Positions 25,620-34,046 of a stretch of 46,426 nucleotides of DNA are shown here, in pieces; position 1 is the first letter of the stretch, and each line of letters starts with the position of its first letter. The position numbers and the translations under genes were made by a program. This stretch comes from Prevotella sp. GTDB taxonomy: Bacteria > Bacteroidota > Bacteroidia > Bacteroidales > Bacteroidaceae. The stretch covers positions 1 through 46,426 of the forward strand of contig JAEEQB010000037.1 in the NCBI GenBank assembly GCA_016285075.1, in the 5' to 3' direction. The notes beneath the pieces were generated by a model that saw only the letters and a list, made by a program, of their open reading frames with translations, searched no databases and was not told the DNA's origin.

Positions 25620-27422
25620 TTACTTCTTCGTCAGCGTAGCATCATCAATGAGGATGTCTTTACCTGATGAGTAACTAGATTTCTTTGGATTCATGGCTAC
25701 CAGGCAAACGGTGGTTTCCGCATCAAGTTTGAATTCATGGGTCACCTGTGTCCAACTGCTATTATTGAGGTTGGCATATTCACCGTACGCATAGGTTCCT
25801 GCCTTACCATCGGTAATAGGGACATGGCCCGGTCGTACCTGAGCAGCATCAGCCGTTGTAGCCTTTGCATAGAACGAGAAGACATACGTTCCTGCAGCAA
25901 GTGTAATTTCCTGGCTTGCCAAGCGTTTGTTGCTGCCTTCGTCGCCATTGACGTTGACAGAGAAGCTACCACCATGTGCATCCGTGCTCTGCGCCAGCGT
26001 GGCAGAACTGGCAGTGGAAGCAGACTTCCAACCCGTTGGCAGCCCATCAGCCCAAGTCTCAAAGTCACCATTCGCCAGCGATGAAGTGGTGGAACCACCC
26101 GGGTTTTCCCCACCGCTACCACCAGACTGACCATCGATGGATATAATCTGACTGTTCTGATTAATCTCCGGTGTAACGGCATCACCCTTGACATACTTCT
26201 TCAGCTGTCCCTTCACCACAACAACGGAACCAACCTTCAAGTCAGCGGTAGAGGCGAAGTCAGCACCATTCAGGCCCTTTCCACTATACACTTGCAACTG
26301 GTTATTATCTGTACCATCGTCGGATATATAATACGTGATGCTCTTGTACTTGTCGTTATACGAGTCCACGGAGACAATCTTTCCCTTTACATAGGCATCG
26401 GTATCAGACTGGCCTGCAGGTTCGTAGCCATTGATTATTTCAAGTGCCTTAGCAACAGTTATCGGACTGTCAGCCGTACCCAAGTCGTTACTGGGCTGCG
26501 GGGTCTGACCACCTCCAGACCTTTCGGTCTTGCCGTTGAGCGAATAGAGATAACCTTCGTTCTGCTGTGTCTCAGGAGTAGAGTTATACATGGTCAGTTT
26601 CGCACACACAATGACCTCATCACCAACCTTCAAAATGTCACCCGCTCCCTGGGTCCATTTCTCATTGCCGAGATAAAGGACGCGGTAACAATAGAACGCA
26701 TTGGTCTCAGAACCATCATCAGACAGATAGAATGTAGCGTTACCAAACGTTCCCTGATCGAAGTTCAGAACGTTGCCGTTCTTATCGACAGCAATCGAAG
26801 CCACCTTACCTTTTATATAATAGGCTTTATCGCTGACTGCACCACTTTGAAGTTTCTGAGCTTCAATCGTAGCAGCAACGGCATTGAAAGGATTCCCTAA
26901 AGTACCATCACCCTTGGCGTCAGCCTGTGGGTCGATGTTGCCTCCACCACTGGTCTCGCCATTGAGTGAATAGAGAACATTTCCCTGGGTAAACTCGTAG
27001 GTACCCTTGAAATTAACGAGTTGGCCGGAGACAACAACCACGTCGCCAGTCTTGATTTCCTCGCCTTTGAACTTTGAATTACCCAATCCATAGCCACGAT
27101 AGACCTTAAGTTGGTTGGTAGACGTACCATCGTCAGAGATATTGTAAGTGGCATTGCCATAGCTGCCGCCAATCTCCTCGATGTTGACAATAATACCCTT
27201 CACATAGACCGTAGCATCCTCGGAACCTCCATCCTTAATGTAGGCACGGGCAGCTGCCACGTTGAAAGGATCGGACTGTGTGCCCGTTCCCTCCAACACC
27301 TCAGTAGAAGTGCTGCCACCATTGGGGTCGGGCATGGGGTAAGGCTCGGGTACGTCTTCACAAGCGGTAAATGAAATGGCTGCGATGGCTAAAGCCATGA
27401 CGCTGTACAGTATTTTCTTCAT
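25620..27422 (-). CDS. Surface lipoprotein with three tandem OB-fold-like (DUF6359-type) domains and a C-terminal jelly-roll-like domain
   Basis: A 600-residue lipoprotein (lipobox FTAC, Cys21). Three homologous units of about 110-130 residues follow, at roughly 45-158, 170-303 and 313-445. Each begins with a G-T-x-x-x-P-[FI]-x-V-A-A-like segment, continues with YVKGxIV, then an ISDDGT motif and a Y-x-G-x-G/LG strand, and ends in SLNG or SIDG. The YVKG-type strand and order resemble YhcR-like OB folds. Gly/Ser/Pro linkers separate the units. Residues 450-600 look like a carbohydrate-binding-like beta-sandwich (LANGDFETWADGLPTGW ... DILIDDATL). It is last in the TonB receptor operon, 27 bp after the DUF5689-like gene. 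Nucleic-acid or glycan binding is inference. Confidence 0.78.
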   Translation of the reverse strand: MKKILYSVMALAIAAISFTACEDVPEPYPMPDPNGGSTSTEVLEGTGTQSDPFNVAAARAYIKDGGSEDATVYVKGIIVNIEEIGGSYGNATYNISDDGTSTNQLKVYRGYGLGNSKFKGEEIKTGDVVVVSGQLVNFKGTYEFTQGNVLYSLNGETSGGGNIDPQADAKGDGTLGNPFNAVAATIEAQKLQSGAVSDKAYYIKGKVASIAVDKNGNVLNFDQGTFGNATFYLSDDGSETNAFYCYRVLYLGNEKWTQGAGDILKVGDEVIVCAKLTMYNSTPETQQNEGYLYSLNGKTERSGGGQTPQPSNDLGTADSPITVAKALEIINGYEPAGQSDTDAYVKGKIVSVDSYNDKYKSITYYISDDGTDNNQLQVYSGKGLNGADFASTADLKVGSVVVVKGQLKKYVKGDAVTPEINQNSQIISIDGQSGGSGGENPGGSTTSSLANGDFETWADGLPTGWKSASTASSATLAQSTDAHGGSFSVNVNGDEGSNKRLASQEITLAAGTYVFSFYAKATTADAAQVRPGHVPITDGKAGTYAYGEYANLNNSSWTQVTHEFKLDAETTVCLVAMNPKKSSYSSGKDILIDDATLTKK

Positions 27423-27449
27423 AGTTGTATGATTTTTTCTGTTTGATGA

Positions 27450-28340
27450 TTATTGTACTATTTCTATGTCGGACTCCTTGCGGATGAGAATCTGCCATGT
27501 GTCAGATGTACCCTTGGCATAGCGGGTGGCTATTCCTGTGATATTCACCACACGAGGGCGTTTGTTCACATCATCATAAGGAAGAGGGTTAGCCGCGAAT
27601 TTGGCATAGGTGCTGGTGCGGATGACCACCTTTGACGACTTGTATTCACGGAGAGCGCGGTTCACGCAACCACCGAGAATGGTGACACTGCTATCGCCAG
27701 GGGCAAAGGTGTTCTTACCATTTGCATCCATAAATGAGACGTTCTTCAACTTGACAAGCTTGCCGCAGTTATCATCGGCATTCATATCGGCGTTGAATTC
27801 GATGGGCTGCACTGGAGCGATAGGGCTGGAAGTAATCTTGAAATGCTTCTGGAACACATCCTTCTGCATACGTCCAATGCTGCTGCCATTATAAGGGGAG
27901 CCCACCTCTGGCTGCTTGCCGTAACCGCCTACATAGAGACCCTTCAGATCTACGACGATTTCCTGTCCTTCAGCCAGGTAGCCACTGATACCACTTTCAT
28001 TAACGGCAATGATGATGGCGCCTGTCTCATCCTGTATCATGAACTGCTTATAGATGTTGCCCCGAATGTCATTGGCAGTAACGCGACCTTTGATTTTGAG
28101 GTCTTTATCGACGAGAGCATTCTGGTCGGTGCTGGCAAAGACATTAGGGTACTGCTTCTTCAACTCAGCAATGGTGATGATATTATCGTCAGTGATGCTG
28201 TTGTTGCCGTAAAGCTCAGCACCATTGGGCGTATATACATCCCATTCCGTCTTCTGACAAGCCATGAATGTCATGCAGAAGAACAAAGAACAAAATATCA
28301 ATAATAGAGGTAGTAACCTTTTGCTTCTTTTGGTATTCAT
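27450..28340 (-). CDS. DUF5689-type OB-fold lipoprotein
   Basis: A 296-residue lipoprotein with a long hydrophobic signal ending in the lipobox FMAC (Cys28). The body shows an N-terminal OB-like domain (KIKGRVTANDIRGNIYKQFMIQDETGAIIIAVNES, about residues 82-116, then a GQEIVVDLKG strand). A second OB-like part follows (GKLVKLKNVSFMD ... VNITGIATRYAKGTSDTWQILIRKESDIEI). This matches the DUF5689 proteins that accompany TonB receptors and nucleases in Bacteroidetes. It lies between the TonB receptor (53 bp upstream) and the three-domain lipoprotein, and is likely exposed at the outer membrane as a partner of the receptor. Confidence 0.78.
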   Translation of the reverse strand: MNTKRSKRLLPLLLIFCSLFFCMTFMACQKTEWDVYTPNGAELYGNNSITDDNIITIAELKKQYPNVFASTDQNALVDKDLKIKGRVTANDIRGNIYKQFMIQDETGAIIIAVNESGISGYLAEGQEIVVDLKGLYVGGYGKQPEVGSPYNGSSIGRMQKDVFQKHFKITSSPIAPVQPIEFNADMNADDNCGKLVKLKNVSFMDANGKNTFAPGDSSVTILGGCVNRALREYKSSKVVIRTSTYAKFAANPLPYDDVNKRPRVVNITGIATRYAKGTSDTWQILIRKESDIEIVQ

Positions 28341-28393
28341 ATCTTCTAACTTCTTTTATCTTTTTTCCTTTTTCCTTTAGGGCTAAGCCCGCA

Positions 28394-30931
28394 TTAGAAT
28401 TGATAGTTAATTAACAGCATGCCGTTAATACCGTTAGCATAGAACTTACGAGGGCTCTGCTGGAAACGGTAAGCATTGTTGGTACGTTCCTCCTCCTGCT
28501 TGGTGTCGAGCCGGTTCTGCTCCATACCGCCGGTACAGATGTTGATATTGTTCAAAAGATTGGTTATCATCAGATTGAATCCGATGCGTCTGCCATGTTT
28601 CAGACGGAACGTCTTACCAATGGAGGCATCAAGCATGAAACCACCATCACCCTTGCACTGTGAAGGACTGGCGTAGGCCTTTTCTCCGTTGACAATTGTT
28701 TTGGGCACTTCGGTCTCACGACGAGATATGGGTGCGAAATACATATAGATATTGTCATAATAGTTGCCGATAAGGTCAATATACCAGAAGTTATAGTGGA
28801 TACTCATGTCGATGCTACCGGCCGCAAGCGGGGTACTACCTTCGCGCATACCATCGATGACACACAGTTCGTCTACATAGCTACCCTTGTTCGAAAGAAG
28901 CATCCTCATATCGGCATTATTAGTATACTTTGCTTCACTGATAGTGCCCAAAGCCTTGATGTTCAGCCACTCAGTAGCTTTCACATTCAGACCCGCCTCA
29001 ACACCATAATACTCCTTTTGGATGTTTGACAGCGACACATAGGCAAACGAGCTCTCGATATCACTGTAGAAGAGGCTCTGCTCCGTCACATCTTTCAATG
29101 CTGCATAGTATCCATTGATATTCAGGCTCAGCAGTGCATTCTTCCATTGATAGCCAGCCTCGGCTGAGAGTATCTTCTCCTGCTTCAGGTCTTTCACAAA
29201 GTCATTGTTTATCTGTGCGGCAGCAAAAGCAGTACGCGGAGCTGGTGTCTTCCACTCATAACCTACGCCGAGGGCAATGGCATGACCCTTACCCAAGGTA
29301 ATATTAGCACCAGCTTTACCTCCGCCATCAAGGAACTTGGCCGTACCGCTCTTGCCGTAGCTGTTGTCCGGAGCCATACCATTGCGCATCTTACCGTCAC
29401 GCTGCATTGTTGTACCAGCTACGCGACCCGACACGAAAAGATGCGTATACTTCAAGTCTGCAGAATAGGAAGCCCAAAGCTGTGCTTTGTTCACCAGGAG
29501 ATTGTAATCGTAAGCGAATTTGTCGCCGACCTTCACTTCTCTTGGGGACGTTCCTTCGTTCATATCATAAAACGTCTGCGGACCTGAACCATAGTCCTTC
29601 ACAGCATAAGTGTTGATGTTGTGAAACTTTGCATTGCCAAGGAGGTCATCCATCGTCTGGTAATGCATGCCTGTATTGTTAGCGAGTTGTAAGCCTGCAC
29701 TTAACGATGAATTGGTTGTCAGCTGTTTGTCCAACTTTGTAGCCAGCGATAAAGTCAACTGGTCATCGTGGGCACGCTGAACATAGTACATAGCATCCTG
29801 GCCTTCGGCTGCCATCAGGCTATTGGCATAGTAGAGACGTCCCCAGTTGATCTGACGGTTCTCCTCAGAAGCACTAAGATAGTCATAGGCTGCCTGCCAG
29901 TTCTCCAATGCAGCCTCATCGTGGAAGAGCGTTGCTTCCGGATTCCAAACGTTGAAGTTGAAACTTGGCATCAGGCTGTAGTAGTCTGGCTCGGGATTCG
30001 TACCTCCATTGTAAGCAAGACGGCTGTTGCTATACATAGAATAACGTCCCAGGAACGATGTCACAAGCTTCGTTTTACCGTCAATCTTCCAATCCCACGT
30101 CAGCAAACCGGCAGGTGAGAAATCTTTGACGATGCGCGCATTACGTTTCTTGCCGTCCTGATAACCCCAGTTAGGGTTGTAGTTGTGCGTACCAGCAATC
30201 CAGTACATCTCGTCAGTAGCGCCACGCTGGGCACCACGCTGAGTTGGATTTCCCCATGTAACGAAGCTCACCGAATGCTGGTCGTTAATAAGTTTCTCTG
30301 CACCAAGGAAATAGCTCAACGAATTGTACGAAGTTCCCTCAATGGTACCTATGCCATTACCCCAGCGATAAGTCAGGCTACCGGTCACAGCCCAGCCATT
30401 CTCCATCACGCCGGAGTTGTAGGTATACATGGCACGCACATTGTAGCTACGGTTGGCCAATGCAAGAGATGCCCGCTGTCCTGTAGCAAAACTTGAAGGG
30501 CGGAAGTTATAGTTTCCAGATCCTCCAAGAGCACTCATAGAGTAGTTGTTGTCTTCAAAAGGCAGTGATGACTCACGGCCTCGTGTCTGATTGTTCAAAC
30601 CTCCGATGAAGGAGTAGCCGAACTGGCCTCGCTCTACATCATTCACGGGGTTACCGTTAATGTACATTTCATTGTACTTCGCATTGTAGGCCCGATACTT
30701 GAACCTGGCCGGAGAAAAGCGGTATCCCACCTCGTTGGCATAGACATTGCGGTTGGAAGAGATGATGGTGATGTTCTGTGTAGAACTCTCATCATCCTCC
30801 AGTTGCGCCTCGGTAAAGGTGAACGCCGTTTCATCTGCCAGGCTATGTTCCAGCGAGTCTACCTCGGACTGAGCTGCCATAACTACTGGGCAGCACAGTG
30901 CCACAAACAGAATTTTCAGCTTTTTTTTCAT
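28394..30931 (-). CDS. TonB-dependent receptor of the OB-fold lipoprotein operon
   Basis: An 845-residue outer-membrane receptor. A signal peptide of about 19 residues (MKKKLKILFVALCCPVVMA) is followed by a short acidic segment and a plug-like region (about 45-170, with VYANEVGYRFSPARFKYRAYNAKYNEMYING). A large barrel ends in MLLINYQF, a typical aromatic C-terminus. There is no N-terminal carboxypeptidase-like domain, and no TonB box can be assigned with confidence. It heads an operon with the two OB-fold lipoproteins and is divergent from a secreted nuclease-family gene, sharing a 133-bp promoter region. Substrate is inferred to be nucleic acid or its fragments, not demonstrated. Confidence 0.85.
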   Translation of the reverse strand: MKKKLKILFVALCCPVVMAAQSEVDSLEHSLADETAFTFTEAQLEDDESSTQNITIISSNRNVYANEVGYRFSPARFKYRAYNAKYNEMYINGNPVNDVERGQFGYSFIGGLNNQTRGRESSLPFEDNNYSMSALGGSGNYNFRPSSFATGQRASLALANRSYNVRAMYTYNSGVMENGWAVTGSLTYRWGNGIGTIEGTSYNSLSYFLGAEKLINDQHSVSFVTWGNPTQRGAQRGATDEMYWIAGTHNYNPNWGYQDGKKRNARIVKDFSPAGLLTWDWKIDGKTKLVTSFLGRYSMYSNSRLAYNGGTNPEPDYYSLMPSFNFNVWNPEATLFHDEAALENWQAAYDYLSASEENRQINWGRLYYANSLMAAEGQDAMYYVQRAHDDQLTLSLATKLDKQLTTNSSLSAGLQLANNTGMHYQTMDDLLGNAKFHNINTYAVKDYGSGPQTFYDMNEGTSPREVKVGDKFAYDYNLLVNKAQLWASYSADLKYTHLFVSGRVAGTTMQRDGKMRNGMAPDNSYGKSGTAKFLDGGGKAGANITLGKGHAIALGVGYEWKTPAPRTAFAAAQINNDFVKDLKQEKILSAEAGYQWKNALLSLNINGYYAALKDVTEQSLFYSDIESSFAYVSLSNIQKEYYGVEAGLNVKATEWLNIKALGTISEAKYTNNADMRMLLSNKGSYVDELCVIDGMREGSTPLAAGSIDMSIHYNFWYIDLIGNYYDNIYMYFAPISRRETEVPKTIVNGEKAYASPSQCKGDGGFMLDASIGKTFRLKHGRRIGFNLMITNLLNNINICTGGMEQNRLDTKQEEERTNNAYRFQQSPRKFYANGINGMLLINYQF

Positions 30932-30963
30932 AGCGTGTGTTATTAGTTATTGTTGATTTGCTG

Positions 30964-30992
30964 CAAAGATACAAAGAAAATCGGAAATGCAA
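30964..30992 (-). promoter_or_regulatory. Promoter of the TonB receptor / OB-fold lipoprotein operon
   Basis: The minus strand has TATCTTTG (30964-30971) with TTG (30990-30992) 18 bp upstream, close to the Bacteroidetes consensus. The start codon is about 33 bp downstream. It lies back to back with the promoter of the nuclease gene. Confidence 0.65.
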
Positions 30993-31012
30993 AAGAAAAA
31001 CGCGTTTTTATT

Positions 31013-31042
31013 TTGCACTTAACTCATTTTTTACTAACTTTG
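31013..31042 (+). promoter_or_regulatory. Promoter of the nuclease-UDG-udk operon
   Basis: TTTTG (TTG at 31013-31015) and TAACTTTG (31035-31042) are 19 bp apart. The start codon at 31065 is about 22 bp downstream. The divergent arrangement with 30964-30992 suggests joint control of both operons. Confidence 0.75.
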
Positions 31043-31064
31043 CAGCAAATAAACTAAAAACAAT

Positions 31065-32141
31065 ATGAAGCAGATATTCCTACTTTTAACAGCAGCTCTG
31101 TTTTCGTGGGCAATGATCGGACAGAGCAAAACAAAAAATTACGCTGTCTACGGCGTAGGGTTCTACAATCTGGAAAACCTTTTTGACACTTGTCATGACG
31201 TTGGTCACAATGACTACGAGTACCTGCCCGAGGGCACCAACAAATGGACAGGATTGAAGTACACCAACAAGCTGAAGAACATGTCGCGCGTGCTGGCCGA
31301 AATGGGGACCGACGTGCTGAAAGGCATCGGCTGCGCTGTCATCGGTGTTTCAGAGGTGGAAAACGCAAAGTGCCTTACTGACCTCTGTAACCAGGAGCCG
31401 CTGAAGGCACGTAATTTTCAGTTCGTTCACGTTGAAGGTCCTGACCAGCGCGGTGTGGACTGTGCCTTGCTTTACAATCCCAAGCTCTTCCAGGTGAGAA
31501 ACGTGAAACTCGTACCTTATATATATGTATTACCCGAAGACTCGATGAGGGCCACTCGTGGATTCCTCACCGTCAGTGGTACAATGGCAGGCGAGCATGT
31601 CACCATCATCGTCAATCACCTACCATCCCGCGGAGCCACATCGTTCTACAGGGAAGAAGGTGGACGCCAGATACGCATTGTCAAGGACTCGCTCATCAAG
31701 GATGATCCCAACGTAAAGCTTTTCATTATGGGCGATATGAATGATGATCCCCAAGACAAGTCCATGGCCGAAGCTTTAGGTGCCAAGCGCAAGATGAAGG
31801 AGGTGGAGTCCGATGGGTTGTGGAACCCTTTCTGGGACACTTTAGCCTCAGGCACAGGTACACTACAGTATGATGGTAAGTGGAACCTCTTTGACCAGAT
31901 TATCCTCTCCCGCAACATGATTGAGCCAGAGAACATGAAAGTCAATTCGGTGAAGCCAAGCAAGATTGACTGTTCAACGCTGAAATACCTGAAACACCAG
32001 ATATTCCGGCGCGACTACTTGTTCCAGAAAGAGGGAAGATACAAAGGAAATACCCTGCGAACTCATGCCGGTGGTGCATGGTTGAACGGCTACAGCGACC
32101 ACCTGCCTACGGTTGTTTATGTAGTAAAAGAGATTCAGTGA
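31065..32141 (+). CDS. Secreted endonuclease/exonuclease/phosphatase family protein
   Basis: A 358-residue exported EEP-superfamily (DNase I-like) enzyme. A signal peptide spans about residues 1-20. Catalytic motifs appear in order: FYNLENLFDT (33-42, metal-binding Asn), GVSEVEN with Glu97, VNHLPSRG with Asn184-His185, GDMNDDP with Asp224 and Asn226, and the C-terminal YSDHLP with Asp345-His346. All active-site positions are therefore present. The family cleaves phosphodiester or phosphomonoester bonds in nucleic acids or lipids. Export plus proximity to OB-fold lipoproteins and nucleoside salvage favours extracellular nucleic acid as substrate (inference). Its stop overlaps the GTG start of the next gene. 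Confidence 0.88.
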   Translation: MKQIFLLLTAALFSWAMIGQSKTKNYAVYGVGFYNLENLFDTCHDVGHNDYEYLPEGTNKWTGLKYTNKLKNMSRVLAEMGTDVLKGIGCAVIGVSEVENAKCLTDLCNQEPLKARNFQFVHVEGPDQRGVDCALLYNPKLFQVRNVKLVPYIYVLPEDSMRATRGFLTVSGTMAGEHVTIIVNHLPSRGATSFYREEGGRQIRIVKDSLIKDDPNVKLFIMGDMNDDPQDKSMAEALGAKRKMKEVESDGLWNPFWDTLASGTGTLQYDGKWNLFDQIILSRNMIEPENMKVNSVKPSKIDCSTLKYLKHQIFRRDYLFQKEGRYKGNTLRTHAGGAWLNGYSDHLPTVVYVVKEIQ

Positions 32142-32707
32142 CTATAGAAAAGCATCCTTTCGAACCATTCCTACCGGAGAATGCTCAGTTGCTGATGCTC
32201 GGCACCTTCCCACCTGCGGAAAAACGGTGGTGTATGAAGTTCTATTACCCGAACTTCAGCAATGACATGTGGCGCATCATGGGACTGTACTTCTTCCAAG
32301 ACAAGCAGCACTTTGTCCGCCAGGAAGAAAAAACCTACGACTTGGAAAAGCTGAAATTATTCCTTCGGGAGAAAGGCATTGCCCTTTATGACACCGCAAC
32401 ACGTATTGTCCGCACTACTGGCACTGCAAGCGACAAGGACCTCGAGATTATAGAGGAGACCGACCTCCAACAGATGGTTCGGAAGCTTCCTCGATGCCAT
32501 ACCATTGTAACAGCTGGACAACTGGCTACTACCATAGCCAGCCGTCAGTTCTCCATAGCAGAACCCAAGGTTGGAACCTTCACTACCTTCTCATTCGATC
32601 ATCGCGAGCTACGTCTATATCGCATGCCCTCCTCCTCTCGTGCCTATCCTATGGCCATAGAAAAGAAAACGGTATTTTATCAAGAGGTATTCAGACTGCT
32701 TCTGTAG
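32138..32707 (+). CDS. Uracil-DNA glycosylase superfamily protein
   Basis: A 189-residue cytoplasmic protein of the uracil/mismatch DNA glycosylase superfamily. The N-terminal LLMLGTFPPAEKRW resembles motif A (GxxPG-like), and the C-terminal RMPSSSRAYP resembles the minor-groove-reading loop of MUG/TDG proteins. I start at the GTG at 32138, which overlaps the nuclease stop as GTGA and follows AAAAGAGA. The only ATG (32078) would place 20 non-family residues inside the nuclease gene. Translational coupling to a nuclease and position before uridine kinase are notable. The classical catalytic Asp or Asn of motif A is not evident, so activity is uncertain. Confidence 0.78.
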   Translation: MTIEKHPFEPFLPENAQLLMLGTFPPAEKRWCMKFYYPNFSNDMWRIMGLYFFQDKQHFVRQEEKTYDLEKLKLFLREKGIALYDTATRIVRTTGTASDKDLEIIEETDLQQMVRKLPRCHTIVTAGQLATTIASRQFSIAEPKVGTFTTFSFDHRELRLYRMPSSSRAYPMAIEKKTVFYQEVFRLLL

Positions 32708-32753
32708 TAGTCTTTCTGAGAAAACAATCTTTAAAAGAAGTATAACAATAATT

Positions 32754-33368
32754 ATGACAATCATCGGAATAGCAGGTGGCTCCGGATCAGGCAAGACCAC
32801 CGTGGTCAAGAGAATAGCCAAGGCACTCCCACCCCACTGTGTGGCAGTAGTACCCATAGACTCGTATTACAACGATACGACAGGCATGACACTAGAAGAA
32901 CGACGCGCCATCAACTTCGATCATCCTGATGCTTTTGACTGGAAGTTGCTGACCGAACATATCAACATGCTGCGAAGAGGACAGGCCATAGAACAGCCTA
33001 CTTACAGTTACGTGGAAAGCAACCGTCAGAAAGAGACAGTTCACGTAGAGCCGAAGCCAGTCATTATTATTGAAGGAATCATGGCACTCCACCACAAGAA
33101 GCTGCGTGACCTGATGGATCTGAAAATCTTCGTTGACACCGACAGTGACGTGCGCCTCATCCGTAACATACGAAGGGATGTGGTAGAACGTGGCCGTACT
33201 GTAGAGATGGTGCTTGAACATTATGAATCGGCTGTCAAGCCCATGCACGAGCAGTTCATTGAACCCACTAAGAAATTTGCAGACCTCATTATTCCCTGGG
33301 GTGGTGACAACCGAACTGGCATTCACATCTTGAAAACCTACATACAAGGCATTGTTACCGGGGTGTAA
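32754..33368 (+). CDS. udk: Uridine kinase
   Basis: A 204-residue P-loop kinase that phosphorylates uridine and cytidine to UMP and CMP in pyrimidine salvage. The Walker A loop GGSGSGKT is at residues 8-15. DSYYND near 42 and NFDHPDAFDW near 62 are family motifs for nucleoside binding, and RLIRNIRRDVVERGR forms the lid. The length is normal. It lies 46 bp after the glycosylase-family gene and is probably the third gene of the operon that starts with the secreted nuclease. Confidence 0.95.
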   Translation: MTIIGIAGGSGSGKTTVVKRIAKALPPHCVAVVPIDSYYNDTTGMTLEERRAINFDHPDAFDWKLLTEHINMLRRGQAIEQPTYSYVESNRQKETVHVEPKPVIIIEGIMALHHKKLRDLMDLKIFVDTDSDVRLIRNIRRDVVERGRTVEMVLEHYESAVKPMHEQFIEPTKKFADLIIPWGGDNRTGIHILKTYIQGIVTGV

Positions 33369-33403
33369 ACCAACGATTTAAGCCTCGGAAATTGATTCGA
33401 TAG

Positions 33404-34015
33404 CTATAGGAATACAAACTTCAACGACTCGTAAAACTGCAAAAGCAGCACATACAACACAAACAGAGGTGCAGCCCATGCAATACCATTGGACAAAGAA
33501 TTGACAATGCTATGGACTGATTTGAATGATCCTACGGACAAACCATAAGTGACAGAAAAAAGGATCATCCCCACGGACAAGATGGGGACAATGGCTCTTG
33601 TAAATGCCGATGGCAGCAGACTACCAGTTGCAGAGAGCAATACGGCGTGGGGAATAACTGTCATTGACAGGATTAATAGTACATAGAGAATCACAATGAT
33701 TGCCGATAAACGTAATGCTGCCAGTTCCCGATAACGGAAAAACGGATTGGCACGCCTGCTGTTACTCTCAGACAACCCGCAACTGCGAATGCACCCGAAG
33801 GCCATTGACAAAAGCAGTAGCCATACGAGCAGAGGAGAGGCCAGCATGTTGACATACTGACCCACAAACCAACGTATGCCCTCACTGGAAAGCAGCGAGT
33901 GAACACCCTCTGTCATAGAAGCCGACAGCAGCCATGAGACAAGTACCAACAGCACTTGGGCTATCAACAACAGGATTACAGCATAGGAAAGCACACGCTT
34001 TATTCTATCATTCAT
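33404..34015 (-). CDS. Small membrane protein resembling the N-terminal part of AbgT transporters
   Basis: A 203-residue polytopic membrane protein with about five hydrophobic helices. The segment VHSLLSSEGIRWFVGQYVNM (about residues 38-57), followed by a hydrophobic stretch and a conserved-looking polar CGLSES, resembles the early part of AbgT-family p-aminobenzoyl-glutamate/sulfonamide-efflux transporters. Full AbgT proteins are about 500 residues, so this is either a short family variant or a remnant; the frame is closed at both ends without frameshifts. It is last in a unit with the response regulator (31 bp upstream) and converges with udk. Function is not assigned. Confidence 0.55.
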   Translation of the reverse strand: MNDRIKRVLSYAVILLLIAQVLLVLVSWLLSASMTEGVHSLLSSEGIRWFVGQYVNMLASPLLVWLLLLSMAFGCIRSCGLSESNSRRANPFFRYRELAALRLSAIIVILYVLLILSMTVIPHAVLLSATGSLLPSAFTRAIVPILSVGMILFSVTYGLSVGSFKSVHSIVNSLSNGIAWAAPLFVLYVLLLQFYESLKFVFL

Positions 34016-34046
34016 CAGCGGGTTCTACTAAATCAATTCTTATTTC

